Shown piece by piece: positions 42,001-52,439 of a stretch of DNA of 64,000 nucleotides. Where the stretch lies: NCBI GenBank assembly GCA_963575745.1, contig CAUYUJ010013936.1, positions 270,001 through 334,000 on the forward strand, in the 5' to 3' direction. Origin of the DNA: Prorocentrum cordatum (lineage: Eukaryota > Sar > Dinophyceae > Prorocentrales > Prorocentraceae). The translations under genes were made by a program, and so were the position numbers. Under the pieces are notes generated by a model. It searched no databases and was not told where the DNA came from. It saw only the letters and a list, made by a program, of their open reading frames with translations. How positions within the stretch are numbered: the first letter of the stretch is position 1; each line of letters begins with the position of its first letter.

Positions 42001-43019
42001 GCCGTAGGCTGTCTGCCCTGTATGTCTTTCTCCGGGGCCCACCCGCAAGCACAAGCAGCATGCTGCTCGCGCTTATGATTTCACACATTTTCTCAACGTC
42101 TTGTCGTCCCGGCTCGTCGCTCAGATCGAGAGATGCCGATCGGTCTACTGCTCCGGATTGCTCCCACCGCTGCAGCTGCTGCAGCTTCTCCCCTTCTCCC
42201 CCTCCTTCTCCTTGTGCCCCCTCGCGGCCAGCGCAGTGAACAGGTGCTCGATGGACAGCTTGCATGCCTGCATGGAGCTAACTCGCCCCTGGCGCACAGA
42301 AGGGCGAATCCTCCCTCCCTGCTCCCTGCTCCCTCCTTCCTCATCGCCCCTCTCCCTCACTCATCGCTCCTCTTCCCTTCTGTCCCATCTTCCTCGCTCT
42401 GGCTTTGGGCATATCCCAGAACTGAAAAGGAACCGAATCAGCAGATGAGCCAGAGAGGGGGGTGAGGGCCAGGAACGGGGACCAAGGTCGGACATTGGAA
42501 GGGAGCAGTGGCTTCACGACACCAGACCCAGCACGGGCGGGCCAACACTGTGGCACTACCATGCTCAGTCGGGAGCATGCTTCTTGGCAAGCGGCGCCCA
42601 GACGAAGAAAACCGCCGATTCCACTGCAGCAGTGATGCAACAGACCACGCGTAGTCGAGCTACGCATGGCTGCGCCAGTCTGCAAGGATTCTTGCGGCGC
42701 GCGCTCAACGCGAATGGCGAGGCAGCGAGAGAGAAGGATCGGACCACTCCCCCCGATGCGGCCAAGACTCTGACATATTGCGCAATTCGGCTTCGGAGGC
42801 GGCTCGCTGTTCCTTAGATCCTTCCATGGCTGTTCCTCTAGCGCTCCTCGTGCACCTGGGCGCTCTTGTTCTTGGGGCCACCGAGGCGCTTCGCTCCTTG
42901 TGGCACCAGCTTGGCTGGACCGCCCAGTGCACGAGACGTCCGCCCGCGTCGCGTGAGCGAGACCCGCCTGCCGCTGGCGCTCCGCTTTGAATGTTCTGAC
43001 TGAGCACCACGCCCAAACA
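42001..43019. other. Unassigned DNA
   Basis: Frames of about 100-290 codons on the minus strand (for example 42,341-43,213) have no recognisable motif and overlap repeats at one end. Left unannotated. Confidence 0.3.
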
Positions 43020-43200
43020 TGCGACGTCCTTATTTTTTCAATACGCGGTCCCCAGAAGTTTCCCCAAGACCCGTTCTTCATCCTGAATCTTTTTTTTGAC
43101 GGTCCTGGAGTCCGGTGAAGGTCCCGAGAGGCCCGAGAGGCCGAAAAGGATGAAACACCTCTCGTCCGGATTATTTCACGACGCGAGCACGTCTTGGCAC
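43020..43200 (+). repeat. Dispersed repeat; related empty site of the hAT MITE
   Basis: 43,135-43,190 matches the complement of 1101-1160, and the match continues weakly into the complement of 930-949 on the far side of the MITE, without any insertion. 43,020-43,100 resembles units of the 52.4-53.3 kb array (TTTTTTCAATRCGSGGTCCC and TTCATCCTGA). Confidence 0.6.
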
Positions 43201-43344
43201 AGGGCCCGTCCACCCATCTGGGGCGTCTGGGTTGGCTGGATGCTGCGTGGGACCCGCTGCCGACGCCGCGCCGCAGGACCTTGGGCGCCGCCGGCGGGAC
43301 CGGGAGGCTGACCGGGCAGCCTCAGCAACGGCTGGAGGAACAAC
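43201..43344. other. Unassigned GC-rich DNA
   Basis: Short stretch between the dispersed repeat and the fold-back element. No gene recognised. Confidence 0.3.
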
Positions 43345-43492
43345 CGCGGGCATAAACAGACCTCTGGTAGCTCCACGCGTATGTCTTCGATCGGCGCTGG
43401 GCCTCCCGGCGCGCTCCGTGCGCCAAGGAGGGGGTCCACCGCCGATCCAAAGAATCTGCGAAGAGCTCTCAACATTTATATTGACTCTTTTT
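43345..43492. repeat. Fold-back element related to the one inside MsrB
   Basis: Left arm: GCATAAAC, GGTAGCTCCACGCGTATG, TCGATCGGCGCTGGGCC. Right arm: GCCGATCCAAAGAATCTGCG, AAGAGCTCTCAACATTT. Both follow the order of the 56.69-56.89 kb element (CATAAAC, GAACTCCGCGTAG, GGGATCGGCGCTGGACC / GCCGATCCAAGAAGTCCGCG, GGAACTCCAAACATTT). The centre has one short hairpin (GGCGCGC/GTGCGCC) instead of two. Confidence 0.75.
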
Positions 43493-43857
43493 CCTTATTC
43501 GAATGATGCAAGGGTTTCGGAAGAAGGAACGCCTATCCTTAAAAGGTGCCGAACTGGAACAACATCCTGGGCCCCAATTTCAACGTTCGGGGTCCTTGGA
43601 TCCGGGCGAGCGCAAGTCATTTCGATAAACCAATGCATTTTTTTTGTGGGCCATGGCCTGCGTAACAACGAGATCGGTGTGAGGGAGTGCCGTCGTTCAA
43701 GCTCTTGAAATTAAAGGGTGTTCTTTTGCGAAAGCGCGGTATCAGAAAACGTCGGAGTCGATGCCGTTTTTCTGCAGCTGCGGCTCAAATTCAATTCAAT
43801 CAAGCCGCACTGCTCATGGCCTCCAAGGATGTCGCCGGCTGCGAGACGTTGAACCTC

Positions 43858-43990
43858 ACAAAACGTGACTATAGCGAGGCCGAACATCACGGGGCTGATG
43901 ATCATGGACATTGAGGCTATGTTGGTGCCCAACACCACGAGGGTGCACATTCGAATGCAGAGCGTCACGATTATCACGAGGCTTGACTTC
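43858..43990 (-). CDS. Possible exon of a membrane protein
   Basis: The minus strand reads SSLVIIVTLCIRMCTLVV then LGTNIASMSMIISPVMFGLA and IVTF. These are two hydrophobic stretches of membrane-segment length, followed at once by GTGAGG, a plausible splice donor. The frame is in a low-repeat island (43,680-44,335) where minus- and plus-strand frames both look protein-like, so strand and boundaries are uncertain. No family is recognised; hydrophobicity is the only functional hint. Confidence 0.25.
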
Positions 43991-44335
43991 AAGAACTTGG
44001 ATCGCGGCTTCGACCAATATCGTGTGCTTTATGTGGCCCACCGTATCAATGATGAAGATTCCGTGCTCCCGACCTGAATGAAGTACTGTTTGCGGCGGTT
44101 GGTCCAGACCTGCCCCAACGACGTGGTCCTGCAGCTCGAGTTCCATGGCCCACATGAACATTCCAAGCAAACGTACTCCAGGACGACAGCCCTGGCCGAC
44201 GCGGATGTCTGCAAGGCGCCCGACTTCGCAAACCAGGGTGGTCCAATGGACGCGCACGTGTTCATCGCCCAGGGCCGCGTCAACAAGAAACCACATCCCA
44301 CTACGGGCACTGCTGCACGACACATTTTCCATATA
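43991..44335. other. Low-repeat island with overlapping open frames
   Basis: A minus-strand frame (43,856-44,332, 158 codons) and a plus-strand frame (44,078-44,368) overlap. I cannot choose between them and recognise neither. Confidence 0.3.
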
Positions 44336-44761
44336 TTTATGTATGTCCGTATATCTGTATGTATATGAATATGTATAAACAGAATGAAACTTCGTATATC
44401 TCTATGCCTATGTACAGATTCATGTGTATACGACGCCTCTCAGCGCCACGCCGAAGTGCATTGCAAGACTGATGGGTAAGGATATGCAGCACGCCTGGCC
44501 TGGATCGCAACTACTGGGTCAAGAACGATACGCGCAGCATCCCACTTGCCGCTCGCCTGCTCGCCACCACACTAGCGTTTAAACTGGGCCAACATCTTGC
44601 GCAGACAAAGTGAATCAATCTGCCACCCAGTTCGGCCACCAACCTCAGTAGACATGCGCGTACAGTCCCGAGGCAACCTGGAGTCCACGCTTGCGGGCAC
44701 GTGAAACCGGACGAATCCTGCACACATGCGCTCAACCCAAACACAACAATGAGGTTGGGAG
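44336..44761. other. Unassigned DNA
   Basis: A short TATG-rich stretch at 44,336-44,420, then unique sequence with no recognised gene. Confidence 0.3.
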
Positions 44762-44809
44762 CGGAGCTGGCTGGCGCGGTGCTCATTGAGCACCGCGCCA
44801 ACCAGCTCC
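44762..44809. repeat. Near-perfect 48-bp palindrome
   Basis: CGGAGCTGGCTGGCGCGGTG continues to CTCA, then meets its complement TGAG...CACCGCGCCAACCAGCTCCG with one mismatch and essentially no loop. Confidence 0.9.
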
Positions 44810-44939
44810 GCACCCGCGCGACGAAGTAGACGTTGACGGGTCTTATCAAACTTGCTCTTTCCGCGCGTTCTGTTCTACTCCACAAGGAAGCGGAAGTTCT
44901 GGCGCTGCGACCGCGATGCCGACCACGCACCCACCTGGA

Positions 44940-44981
44940 GGCTAGAACCACGCGCCCTTCGCGCGCGCTTAGGTTCTAGCC
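44940..44981. repeat. Dispersed hairpin TAGAACC...GGTTCTA, copy 1
   Basis: GGCTAGAACCACGCG, then CCCTTCGCGCGCGCTTA, then GGTTCTAGCC. A second copy with the same order and nearly identical bases is at 52,275-52,316. Stem of 10 bases, with further pairing between the CGCG halves. Confidence 0.9.
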
Positions 44982-45279
44982 CTGGTGTTCGCATCCCAGG
45001 TTGCCGTTCAGAATAGCTGAGGCGTTCGCGGTGTCTTTTCAAGGGGCGCTTACGGTTGATCCCGCCACGGGCACACCACGCACACCATGCATCTGGAGCA
45101 GCCCTGGCACACCAGGGTAAGACCAGCAAGCGCACCACGATCATCACGCTCGCTCCGCACACTGCGCACGCTGGTCAATTATGCTACCTTCGCCTCTCAC
45201 CTGTGTATTGCCTCTCTTGTGGTCCATTGCCTCCCTCGTTTCCACGTCTTTGACCTCCCCTGTACGCCTTCCCCTCCTT
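44982..45279. other. Unassigned DNA
   Basis: No gene recognised between the hairpin and the CT-rich tract. Confidence 0.3.
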
Positions 45280-45425
45280 CTCCGTGTCCACCTCCTTTCA
45301 CTGTTCTCCCTGCCTACTTCCCTCTCCCCTCGCCCTCTCCCACTCCCCTCGCCCTCTCTGCACTCGCCCTCCCCTCGCCCTCTCCCTCTCCCTTCGCCCT
45401 CCCCTCCCCTCCCTCGTCTCCATCC
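45280..45425 (+). repeat. CCCTCTCC-rich tract
   Basis: Pyrimidine-rich with repeated CTCGCCCTC(T)CC blocks. Confidence 0.85.
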
Positions 45426-47039
45426 CTCCCGGATCGGTGCGATGGCTAGCGTGGATGCTTGGAATGGTCAGATCCGTATGTCCCTGTCACGCTCTGCACC
45501 TCGGAGGCCCCGAAAGGCAGAACCCTGGGCCCCTGCCTCACAGTGAGAAGCCGAGGCCCCGTGCCACACTTTCTGGACCTCGGAGGCCTGGAGCCGTGCG
45601 GGTTCTGCGTACCTGCTGCGATTTCTGCAACTTGTACAGCAGGGGATGGTGAGACTCCTACGCCCCTGCCCCACTCCGGACCCTGGGAAGCGTGGAGCTG
45701 CGACTCCTGTTGGTCCGTGTCGCAGCTTTCCGCATGGGCAGCAGGCATTGGCCCGTGCCGTAGCTTTCGGCATGGACAACAAAGATCAGGCGCTGGGAAA
45801 AAACGTGCCCGCGTAACTCACATAGATGTTGTTTGGCCACGACGCCAACACCACCAGTGCACTCCTTGGTGCCGGCCGCCTGCAGTGTGGGACCTGCAAG
45901 AGGGGAGCTCAAGCTCGGAGGGAGCGCGGAGGAGACGGATTGCGGTCACATTTGAAACCCGTGCCCTCCCTCAGCGCACCGAGGACAAGAGAGTTGCAGC
46001 GGACGGTGAGCATCAAGCTCAGAGGGCGTGCGCAGCGCAGCAGAGGACGTGCGGCCCGCACACCTGCCACCTCTCTAGCGCCGGCGCCGCACTGGCACCA
46101 GGAGCCATCTCCGGATGTGGGAGCGGACGCCCCCCCCCCCCAAGGGGCGGCCCTGTGGGGGCAATCTTTCGACCACCGCCAGGGCCCTGTGCCGAAACGC
46201 TGTCAGGGCGAGCGAGTGAGGCGAGGGAGAGGGTTCACGGGCCCTCAACGGCAAGCCCAAGACAGGCCAAAAAAGCAAGCTTGTGGGAGTGGCACGGGTC
46301 TCACAGCTGACCGCGCGGTCGACGCGCGCGCGACCGCGCCGCGCGCTATCGCACACACGCCCGCGCGCCCGCGCTCGGGGTGGTGGTGGTGGTGGGGGGG
46401 CGGCATGGAGACGCGAAGATGAGTGAGCCACTCGTCTGGAGCGGAGCACGCGCTATTCAGCCAGAGCGGCGCGCGTGCCATGCGGCAGGCGGCGCGCCTG
46501 GCACCGAGCGGCCGCCCCGCGGCAGAACCCGACGCACAGCGGCGCTGGATCCGCAGTCGCCGCAGCGACTTGCAGCGCAGTGGCGCGCGTGTCTCGTGCA
46601 GAGGGCCGCCGCGAGCTACCGCGGCGGCGGGCAGTCCGCTCAAGTATGATACAAGAGCTTACGTTCCACTGCAGCGCATCTGAGTCCACTTCACCACACG
46701 GTGTGGGTTTTGTTACCACGCTTGAGCCGAGCATCGTTGACACTGCAGCGCATCATTGTGCATGTATTGCGCGAGCCGCTGCAGGCGTGCATGCATGCGT
46801 TCTCCTCGTCGCGCGCTTTTTCGGGAGCGAGCAGTCGAGTCCAACACTACAGCGGGCGCATGCGATACACGCGTGAGGTACCTTCAAAGAGTCAGAGCAG
46901 GCCAGTGCCCTAATGCTTTACCCTCGAACAAAGCAAGGCCATCGCAATTCGGATGTACGTTCCGTTCGATTCACATTGCGAGAAAATGGAATCCACTCCA
47001 ATCCCTCCTCCCTCCGTCCTGCTCCTTTCTCCAACCTCC
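45426..47039. other. Unassigned DNA
   Basis: Plus-strand frames of 283 codons (45,459-46,310) and 198 codons (45,826-46,422) lack motifs; part of the first overlaps a duplicated GGACCTCGGAGGC/CTGCGTACC-type stretch. A (GGT)n run is at about 46,378-46,396. Left unannotated. Confidence 0.3.
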
Positions 47040-47165
47040 CTACTCCCTCCTCCATTCCTCTTCCCTACAACGAACTCCTCGTCGTCTCACCACCAGACGT
47101 GTCGATAAGGCCGGCTGGGCGTTTCGCTGGGACTTCCTCATCATTGCTTGCACTGAAGCGTCCCT
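47040..47165 (+). repeat. Head of the 28.56-kb dispersed family, without its tandem units
   Basis: CCAGACGTGTCGATAAGGC, GGCGTTTCGCTGGGACTTCC and TCATCATTG follow a CTCCT-rich patch, matching 28,565-28,630. Confidence 0.65.
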
Positions 47166-47227
47166 TTCCGCGGGGCGGGATGCTAAGAAACGGTCGGGTC
47201 GTTGACGCTTAGGGACTGGGACGCGAG

Positions 47228-47271
47228 TGGCGTGTCGCGCCGAAGTGGACCAGAACCTGCGGCGCGACACG
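47228..47271. repeat. Hairpin with perfect 13-bp arms
   Basis: GCGTGTCGCGCCG and CGGCGCGACACGC are separated by 17 bases. Confidence 0.9.
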
Positions 47272-47329
47272 CTATGCCAATGTTCCCGACCGTATTGCAG
47301 CATCGTTGATGCATCCTGGGTTGACTCTG

Positions 47330-47395
47330 GTCCTTTCCTCCTTCTCCTTGTCCTCCTCCTCCTCCTCCTTCTCCTCCTCCACCTCCTCTCGCGTG
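47330..47395 (+). repeat. CCT/CTT microsatellite
   Basis: CCT triplets with CTT and CAC interruptions. Confidence 0.9.
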
Positions 47396-47609
47396 AGGAG
47401 TACCTGGCGGGTTCAGTCATCCAATGAGGTGTTGGAGGAATCGATGTGGACGTGCGAGGTACCTCCGCCACTTGTTCTTCCTAGCAATCCTGTAGTGTTG
47501 GGTCCTCGTTTTGAAGAATCAGCGCCCGCGTCACTCCTTCCTTCCATCCTTCCTTCCTCCTCCTGCCCCGTCCTCCTCCCATCCCTGCATCTGCCCTCAG
47601 CATGTTCTC

Positions 47610-48290
47610 ATCGTTCGTGGCCCCTTGGGGCGCTCCACCGAAGGCCCTATTGGCTGCACCCAAATGGCGTGCCCGCCCCCAATTCGGCGCACCCCGCGCA
47701 CGTTTCGTGGCCCCATCGGGAGCTCCCCTGAAGGCCATACCGCCTGCGTTACCCGCTCCAGACTCGGCACACCCTCACACGTTTCGTGACCCCATCGAGA
47801 GTTCCACCGAAGGCCCAAGTGGCTGCGTCCACATGGCGTGCCCCCCCCCGTTTCAGCACACCCCTCACATGTTTCGTGGCCCCAATAGGGAGCTCCACCG
47901 AGGGCCCCAGCGGCTGCGTTCACATAGCGTATCCGTTCCTGGCTGCGTTCGCATGGCGTACCCGCCTCGGTTCGGCACACCCCTCACACTCTTCGTGGCC
48001 CCATCGGGAGCTCCACCGAAGGCTGCAGTGGTTGCGCTCACATGGCGCGCCCGCCCCCGAATCTGCACACCTCTCACACTTTTCGTGGCCCCGTAGGGAG
48101 TTTAGCCGAAGCCACAGTGGCTGCGCCCACATGGCGTATTCGCCCCCGATTCGGCACACTCCTCACGTGCTCCGCGGCGCCATGGGGAGCTCCACCGAAG
48201 GCCCCACTGGCAGTATCCGCACGCGTCCCCGCCTCTCATGTCGGCACGCCCCTCGCGCGTCTCGTGACCCCGCAGCGAGCTCCGGCGTCA
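47610..48290 (+). repeat. Tandem array, ~90-bp unit
   Basis: About eight units: TTCGTGGCCCCATCGGGAGC, TCCACCGAAGGCC, GGCTGCG(T/C)(T/C)CACATGGCG, then a C-rich stretch with TTCGGCACACCCCTCACAC. Starts near 47,615, 47,705, 47,784, 47,873, 47,990 and 48,078. ORFs crossing it are periodic artefacts. Confidence 0.9.
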
Positions 48291-49049
48291 TCGCCTTCTG
48301 CTCGCGTGCCCCCCCTGGTCTCGCTCCGCTCGCTGCCCACGTCTTGCTTGCCGCCTGCCAGATGCTTCCTGACTGCTTCTGTTCCCCAGTGCTGGGTCTC
48401 GCCAAGCTGGTGATCGAGTTTGCTCGTCGACCCTCCCGCTCCGCCTGCCGCCCCCCGCCCGCACTGCCTTGCGCCTCGTCCTTCCTGCGGCACGCTGCCC
48501 ACGAGAGCAGAGGCTATGCCCTAAGTCACTCGCAGTCTGCTCGCCCGCCTCCTTCGTCTCGCCTCCCGCGCGGGACTCACAACTGCGTACGGCTGGGTCC
48601 TTCACCAGGCCAAGTCATAAGCCGCAGCACACTCCACCAGCAGCCAGCATCCATGCGCTACTCTCGGACATGACGTGGCCAACGTCCGCCGCCACGCCAC
48701 TGTCCACGAGCCTCGCAATCTCTCCGGGGGGGACCACTTGGCAACGGCCGCGCATATACTTGATTTCTGCCCATAGCTTCTCTGTGCCCAGATTCGCCCA
48801 CAGCGGCTGCAACTCGTATCCTTAGGGTGGCTTTGGAGACCCTTCAAGCAAGCTCTCTCATGGATCGCCTGCCCAAGTGACCGTTGTGATGTGGTTGTGT
48901 GGGCGAGGGAGCGGGAACACCACCACGTTGTTTGGGCGAGGGGGGATGAATGGAACAAACACCACAATCAAAAGAACACGCCCGCTCTCGCACAGCACCC
49001 GCAAGCGTAACACATACTGAGCGTTCTAGGCCGTCTTACGCTCTTGTTC
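48291..49049. other. Unassigned DNA
   Basis: No recognised gene; minus-strand frames near 48,602-48,967 carry a cluster of Trp/Cys residues but no family motif. Confidence 0.3.
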
Positions 49050-49170
49050 AACCCTACTCCTTCTTCTTCTCCCTCCTCCCTCCTCCTCCCTGGTCACGCC
49101 TTCCTCCCTCTTTCCTCCTTCTTCCTTCCTCCTCCCTCCCTCCCTCCCTCCTTCTCCTCCTCGTCACTCC
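49050..49170 (+). repeat. CTT/CCT-rich tract
   Basis: Polypyrimidine with (CCCT)n near 49,130-49,150. Confidence 0.9.
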
Positions 49171-49979
49171 ACAATCTGTCAATCCTCTCGGCTGGCGCGC
49201 GCCGCGTCCTCGGGCGCAATCATGGTCAAGACAGGGCGGTTCACCGCCCCGCCCCAGCCGCTGACGAGAAAGTCAAGGGCGCTCTTGGCAAGGCAGAACC
49301 TGAGCGCAAAGGCGCTGGATGGGGGCGGCGGAGGAGGAGGAGCAGGGCGTTGATGAAGCGTCCCCATGCCCATCTCGGCACACCCCGTACGCGGATCGTG
49401 GCCCACAGAAAACACCACCTGTGACCACGGAAGGGTTGGGCCCGTCGCGAAAATAGATGTGCTGCAATTTGCGCGCCTTTGCAGGCATCCGAATCACTCT
49501 GGCGACCTCCAGAAAAGCCCACCAAAGACCTCCAGATAGCCCCAGAGGCAACCAGCAACGGGGGACCTCCAGAGATACCCAGAAGCGTCCGGAGACCTCC
49601 AGGAGGAGCAGGATTCTTCCTCTCCTCCTCACATCTCCTTTCCTGGACCTCCGGGGTAGCAACAACGATCGAAACATCAGATCGAATTCGCTGACGTGCT
49701 GTTATTAGCAGTAGCAATCGTAATGCTACAGCGTGTCTTTTTGGTTAATCACTTATGCAATTTTTTTCAATGGTCGGATTGCTACTCGTGGACGTCGTTC
49801 AAGTTTCCCGTTGTCAGCACAGGTTCCGTGGCTAGCGTGCGGCATCTAAGTCCAGCGCAGTCCGAAGGAAGGCTGCGCAGACCAGGGCAGCACGTAGCCT
49901 ATGACCTGGGGGAGGGGGCAACGGCGGCAGCCCGCGACGACAGGAGAAAACGTCTGGTGAGGGAGAAGCAGGGGGAGGA
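49171..49979. other. Unassigned DNA
   Basis: A cluster of GACCTCCAGA-type repeats (about 49,500-49,610) at roughly 30-base spacing; otherwise no structure recognised. Confidence 0.4.
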
Positions 49980-50145
49980 TGTGGAGGAGGAGGAGGAGGA
50001 GGAGGGGAAGAGGAAGAGGAGGAGGAGGAGGAGAAAGAGGAGGAGGAGGAGGAGGAGGAGGAGGAGGAGGAGGAGGAGGAGGAGGAGGAGAAGGAGGGGG
50101 AGAGGGTGGAGGATGAGGAGAAAGAGGAGGAGGAGGAGGAGGAGG
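49980..50145 (+). repeat. (GGA)n microsatellite
   Basis: GGA triplets with GAA/GGG variants, over 150 bases. Confidence 0.95.
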
Positions 50146-50409
50146 ACCAGTGGAAACCCAAGAGTCATTAACGATGGTGGAATTAACCCTCCCTCCAAGC
50201 TCCCTCTTCATAGGCCCCTACAACGGTTCATTTCCATTGAGGGGACTGCCTCGTTGGAAGACAACAGTTTGAAGATCATGAAGCGTGCCAAAACATTGTT
50301 CTCGGGTTTTCCACGCCACGTACCAGCCTGACTGCTGCGTCTTGACAATTCAGAATCGTGCCAGAACGCCATTTTTGGGATTCGAAAGCGCCATTTCTGG
50401 TACGCTGAT
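50146..50409. other. Unassigned DNA
   Basis: No gene recognised between the GGA tract and the inverted dispersed family. Confidence 0.3.
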
Positions 50410-50775
50410 CATGGGAACCCGTCAAACTCTTGCAAATGTTTAGCACGAATGTGCGCGGCGCTGAAGCCAGAACCACATTTCGAAAACCCCTCGCCCTCAA
50501 TCCGTGAAGCTCTTGCACATGTTTTTAAAATGTACGCGGCGCGAAGGCGAGAACCACATTTTGAAAACCATCCGCCCTCCATCTGTGAAACTGTTGCCAC
50601 TTTGTAAGCTTCAAAATTATAACTGGTGGGGAAATCTCAGGCGAAACGCCTGGCCCGCCCTAAAAACTGGCCTCGGGGTGCGACAGGGAGGAGTATCTAT
50701 AAGGAGAAGGAATGGAGGAGAGGGTGGAGGAGGAGAAGAACGAGGAGGCGGATGACACGAGAGACTTTCTGGGGA
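50410..50775 (-). repeat. Inverted copy of the 28.5-kb dispersed family
   Basis: The complement reads CCT-rich tract, CCTTATAGATACTCCTCCC, CTGTCGCACC, GGGCGGGCCAGGCGTTTCGC, CTGAGATTTCC, then two ~82-bp units with GATGGAGGGCGG, TTTTCAAAATGTGG and CGCGTACATT. Confidence 0.8.
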
Positions 50776-51399
50776 ACTGGTAGGGGGGAGGCAGGGGCGA
50801 GGTTTAAACTGTCAACGCGCTACTTGTTGGGAAATCTCGCACATTCAATTTTGACTCTGATCAAGTATCTGCGTGCCGCATCGTTATGCGATGCGCTCCT
50901 TTGATGTGCAGTGCCTTTGTCTGCTTCGATATCTGATGCGATGTGATGCGATGTTATACTTGCGCTGGCATGTGCTGCTCCCCACGGTGCTACGCACGCC
51001 TATAAAGATCTGCTGTGTGCAGATCCATGTACGGAGGTGCAACGAAGATTATACTGTGCAATGCCATGGGTCATGTTGCTATGCTGTGCCATGCTATGTA
51101 ATTGCACGCGAAGCTGTACAGTATTGTGCCAACGCATGCAATGCAGCGCAATGTTGTATAACTCGCTGTTACTACGCCATCCAGTGAGACGTCACGCTGT
51201 GCGCGGCGATGCAATGCTACGCCATGCCATCTTATGCAAGTACTTGCTATGGCATGCTACTGTGTACGTTCTGTATATGCGTAACATCGAAAGAGAGATA
51301 GAAAACAACACAATCATATAACGAGTTAGAGAGAGAGAGGGAGAGAGCGAGAGAAATTAATAGGTATAGAGAAGCAGTACAAGGAGATGAGAAGGGGGA
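50776..51399. other. Unassigned, ATGC-rich degenerate repeats
   Basis: GATGCGATG and GCTATGCTATG-like fragments (50,880-51,250) recall the GCTAT array at 39.8 kb. A (GA)n patch is at 51,326-51,355. Confidence 0.5.
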
Positions 51400-51413
51400 G
51401 GAGCAGGATGAGC

Positions 51414-51444
<31 letters not shown>

Positions 51445-51475
51445 GGAGGAGGAGGAGGAGGAGGAGGAGGAGGAG
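51400..51475 (+). repeat. (GAT)n(GAG)n microsatellite
   Basis: GAT triplets then GGA triplets. Confidence 0.95.
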
Positions 51476-51689
51476 CCCTTGACCGTCGAGAGATTCGGGC
51501 GCGTCGAGAGCAGTGCGCAAGCCAGAGGTCAGCCACGTACCCATTATCTGACATACCAGTCTCCCTCATTTCACCCAGCATATCCATCATTGTTCACTTG
51601 TTACATATTGATTTCTCTTGTGTCACGCAGAACCTCGGGGGGCCAACCGGCCAAGTCCCACCACATATTTGACCTCTACATCATACGAG

Positions 51690-52130
51690 CACTCTTGGAG
51701 ACCTCTCGGGACGCCTCGGAGCCTTCTTGGACCGTCTTGGGGCCATCTTTGGCCGTCTTGGGCGACTCGGGGCCTTCTTGGGAGCCGTCTTGGGGCCAAC
51801 TTGGCTGTCTTAGGCGGCCCTTGGGTCGTCTTGGCGCCCTCTTGGGCTGGCTCGGGGGCCTCGTGGCAACCTCTTGGGCTGTCTTGCGGAAGTCTTGGGA
51901 ACCTCTTGGACCGTCTTGACAGCCGCGAGAGCTGAAAAGTCGTACATGCTAAAAATGTACGTCTACACATGGGAATTTTATGATTTGGGCCTCTTGGGTC
52001 CCTCTGAGGAGTGCTCTGGGAGCCCTCCTGGGCCGTAGTGGGCAGCTCGGGACCTTCTTGCGCCGTCTTGGGGGCCTCTTGGAACCCTCTTGGCTCGTTT
52101 CGGCACCCTCTTGGCCTCTCCGGGCCGCCT
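51690..52130 (+). repeat. CTTGG-type minisatellite, two blocks
   Basis: Units CTTGGG(C/A)CGTCTTGGGG in 51,690-51,930 and 51,985-52,130, separated by unique AT-richer sequence. Confidence 0.85.
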
Positions 52131-52239
52131 CTGGGGAGCGAAGCGGGGGGGTATCAGCGGGCTTCCCCCGATGGTTGCGGGGTGGGCCGGCCCAGACCGG
52201 GGGGGGGCCTATTTATGTATATGATGTATATGATGTGTG

Positions 52240-52273
52240 TGTGTATATATATGTATATATATATATATATATG
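52240..52273. repeat. (TA)n microsatellite
   Basis: GTGTGTATATAT run ending in ATGT directly before the hairpin copy. Confidence 0.95.
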
Positions 52274-52274
52274 T

Positions 52275-52316
52275 ACTAGAACCACGCGTGCGCTTCGCGC
52301 GCGCTTAGGTTCTAGT
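52275..52316. repeat. Dispersed hairpin TAGAACC...GGTTCTA, copy 2
   Basis: ACTAGAACCACGCG, TGCGCTTCGCGCGCGCTTA, GGTTCTAGT; 42 bases as in copy 1 at 44,940. The outermost bases differ compensatingly (GGC...GCC in copy 1, ACT...AGT here). Confidence 0.9.
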
Positions 52317-52439
52317 CACGGCTGCGCCACGTTTTGCTGCTCTCGTTTCTGCTCGTTTGATTATCGACGACGACGACGACGACAGGGGCGGCGACGAGCG
52401 ACGACGGAAACGGGCGGGCGCGGTGCGAGCCACGGGGTG

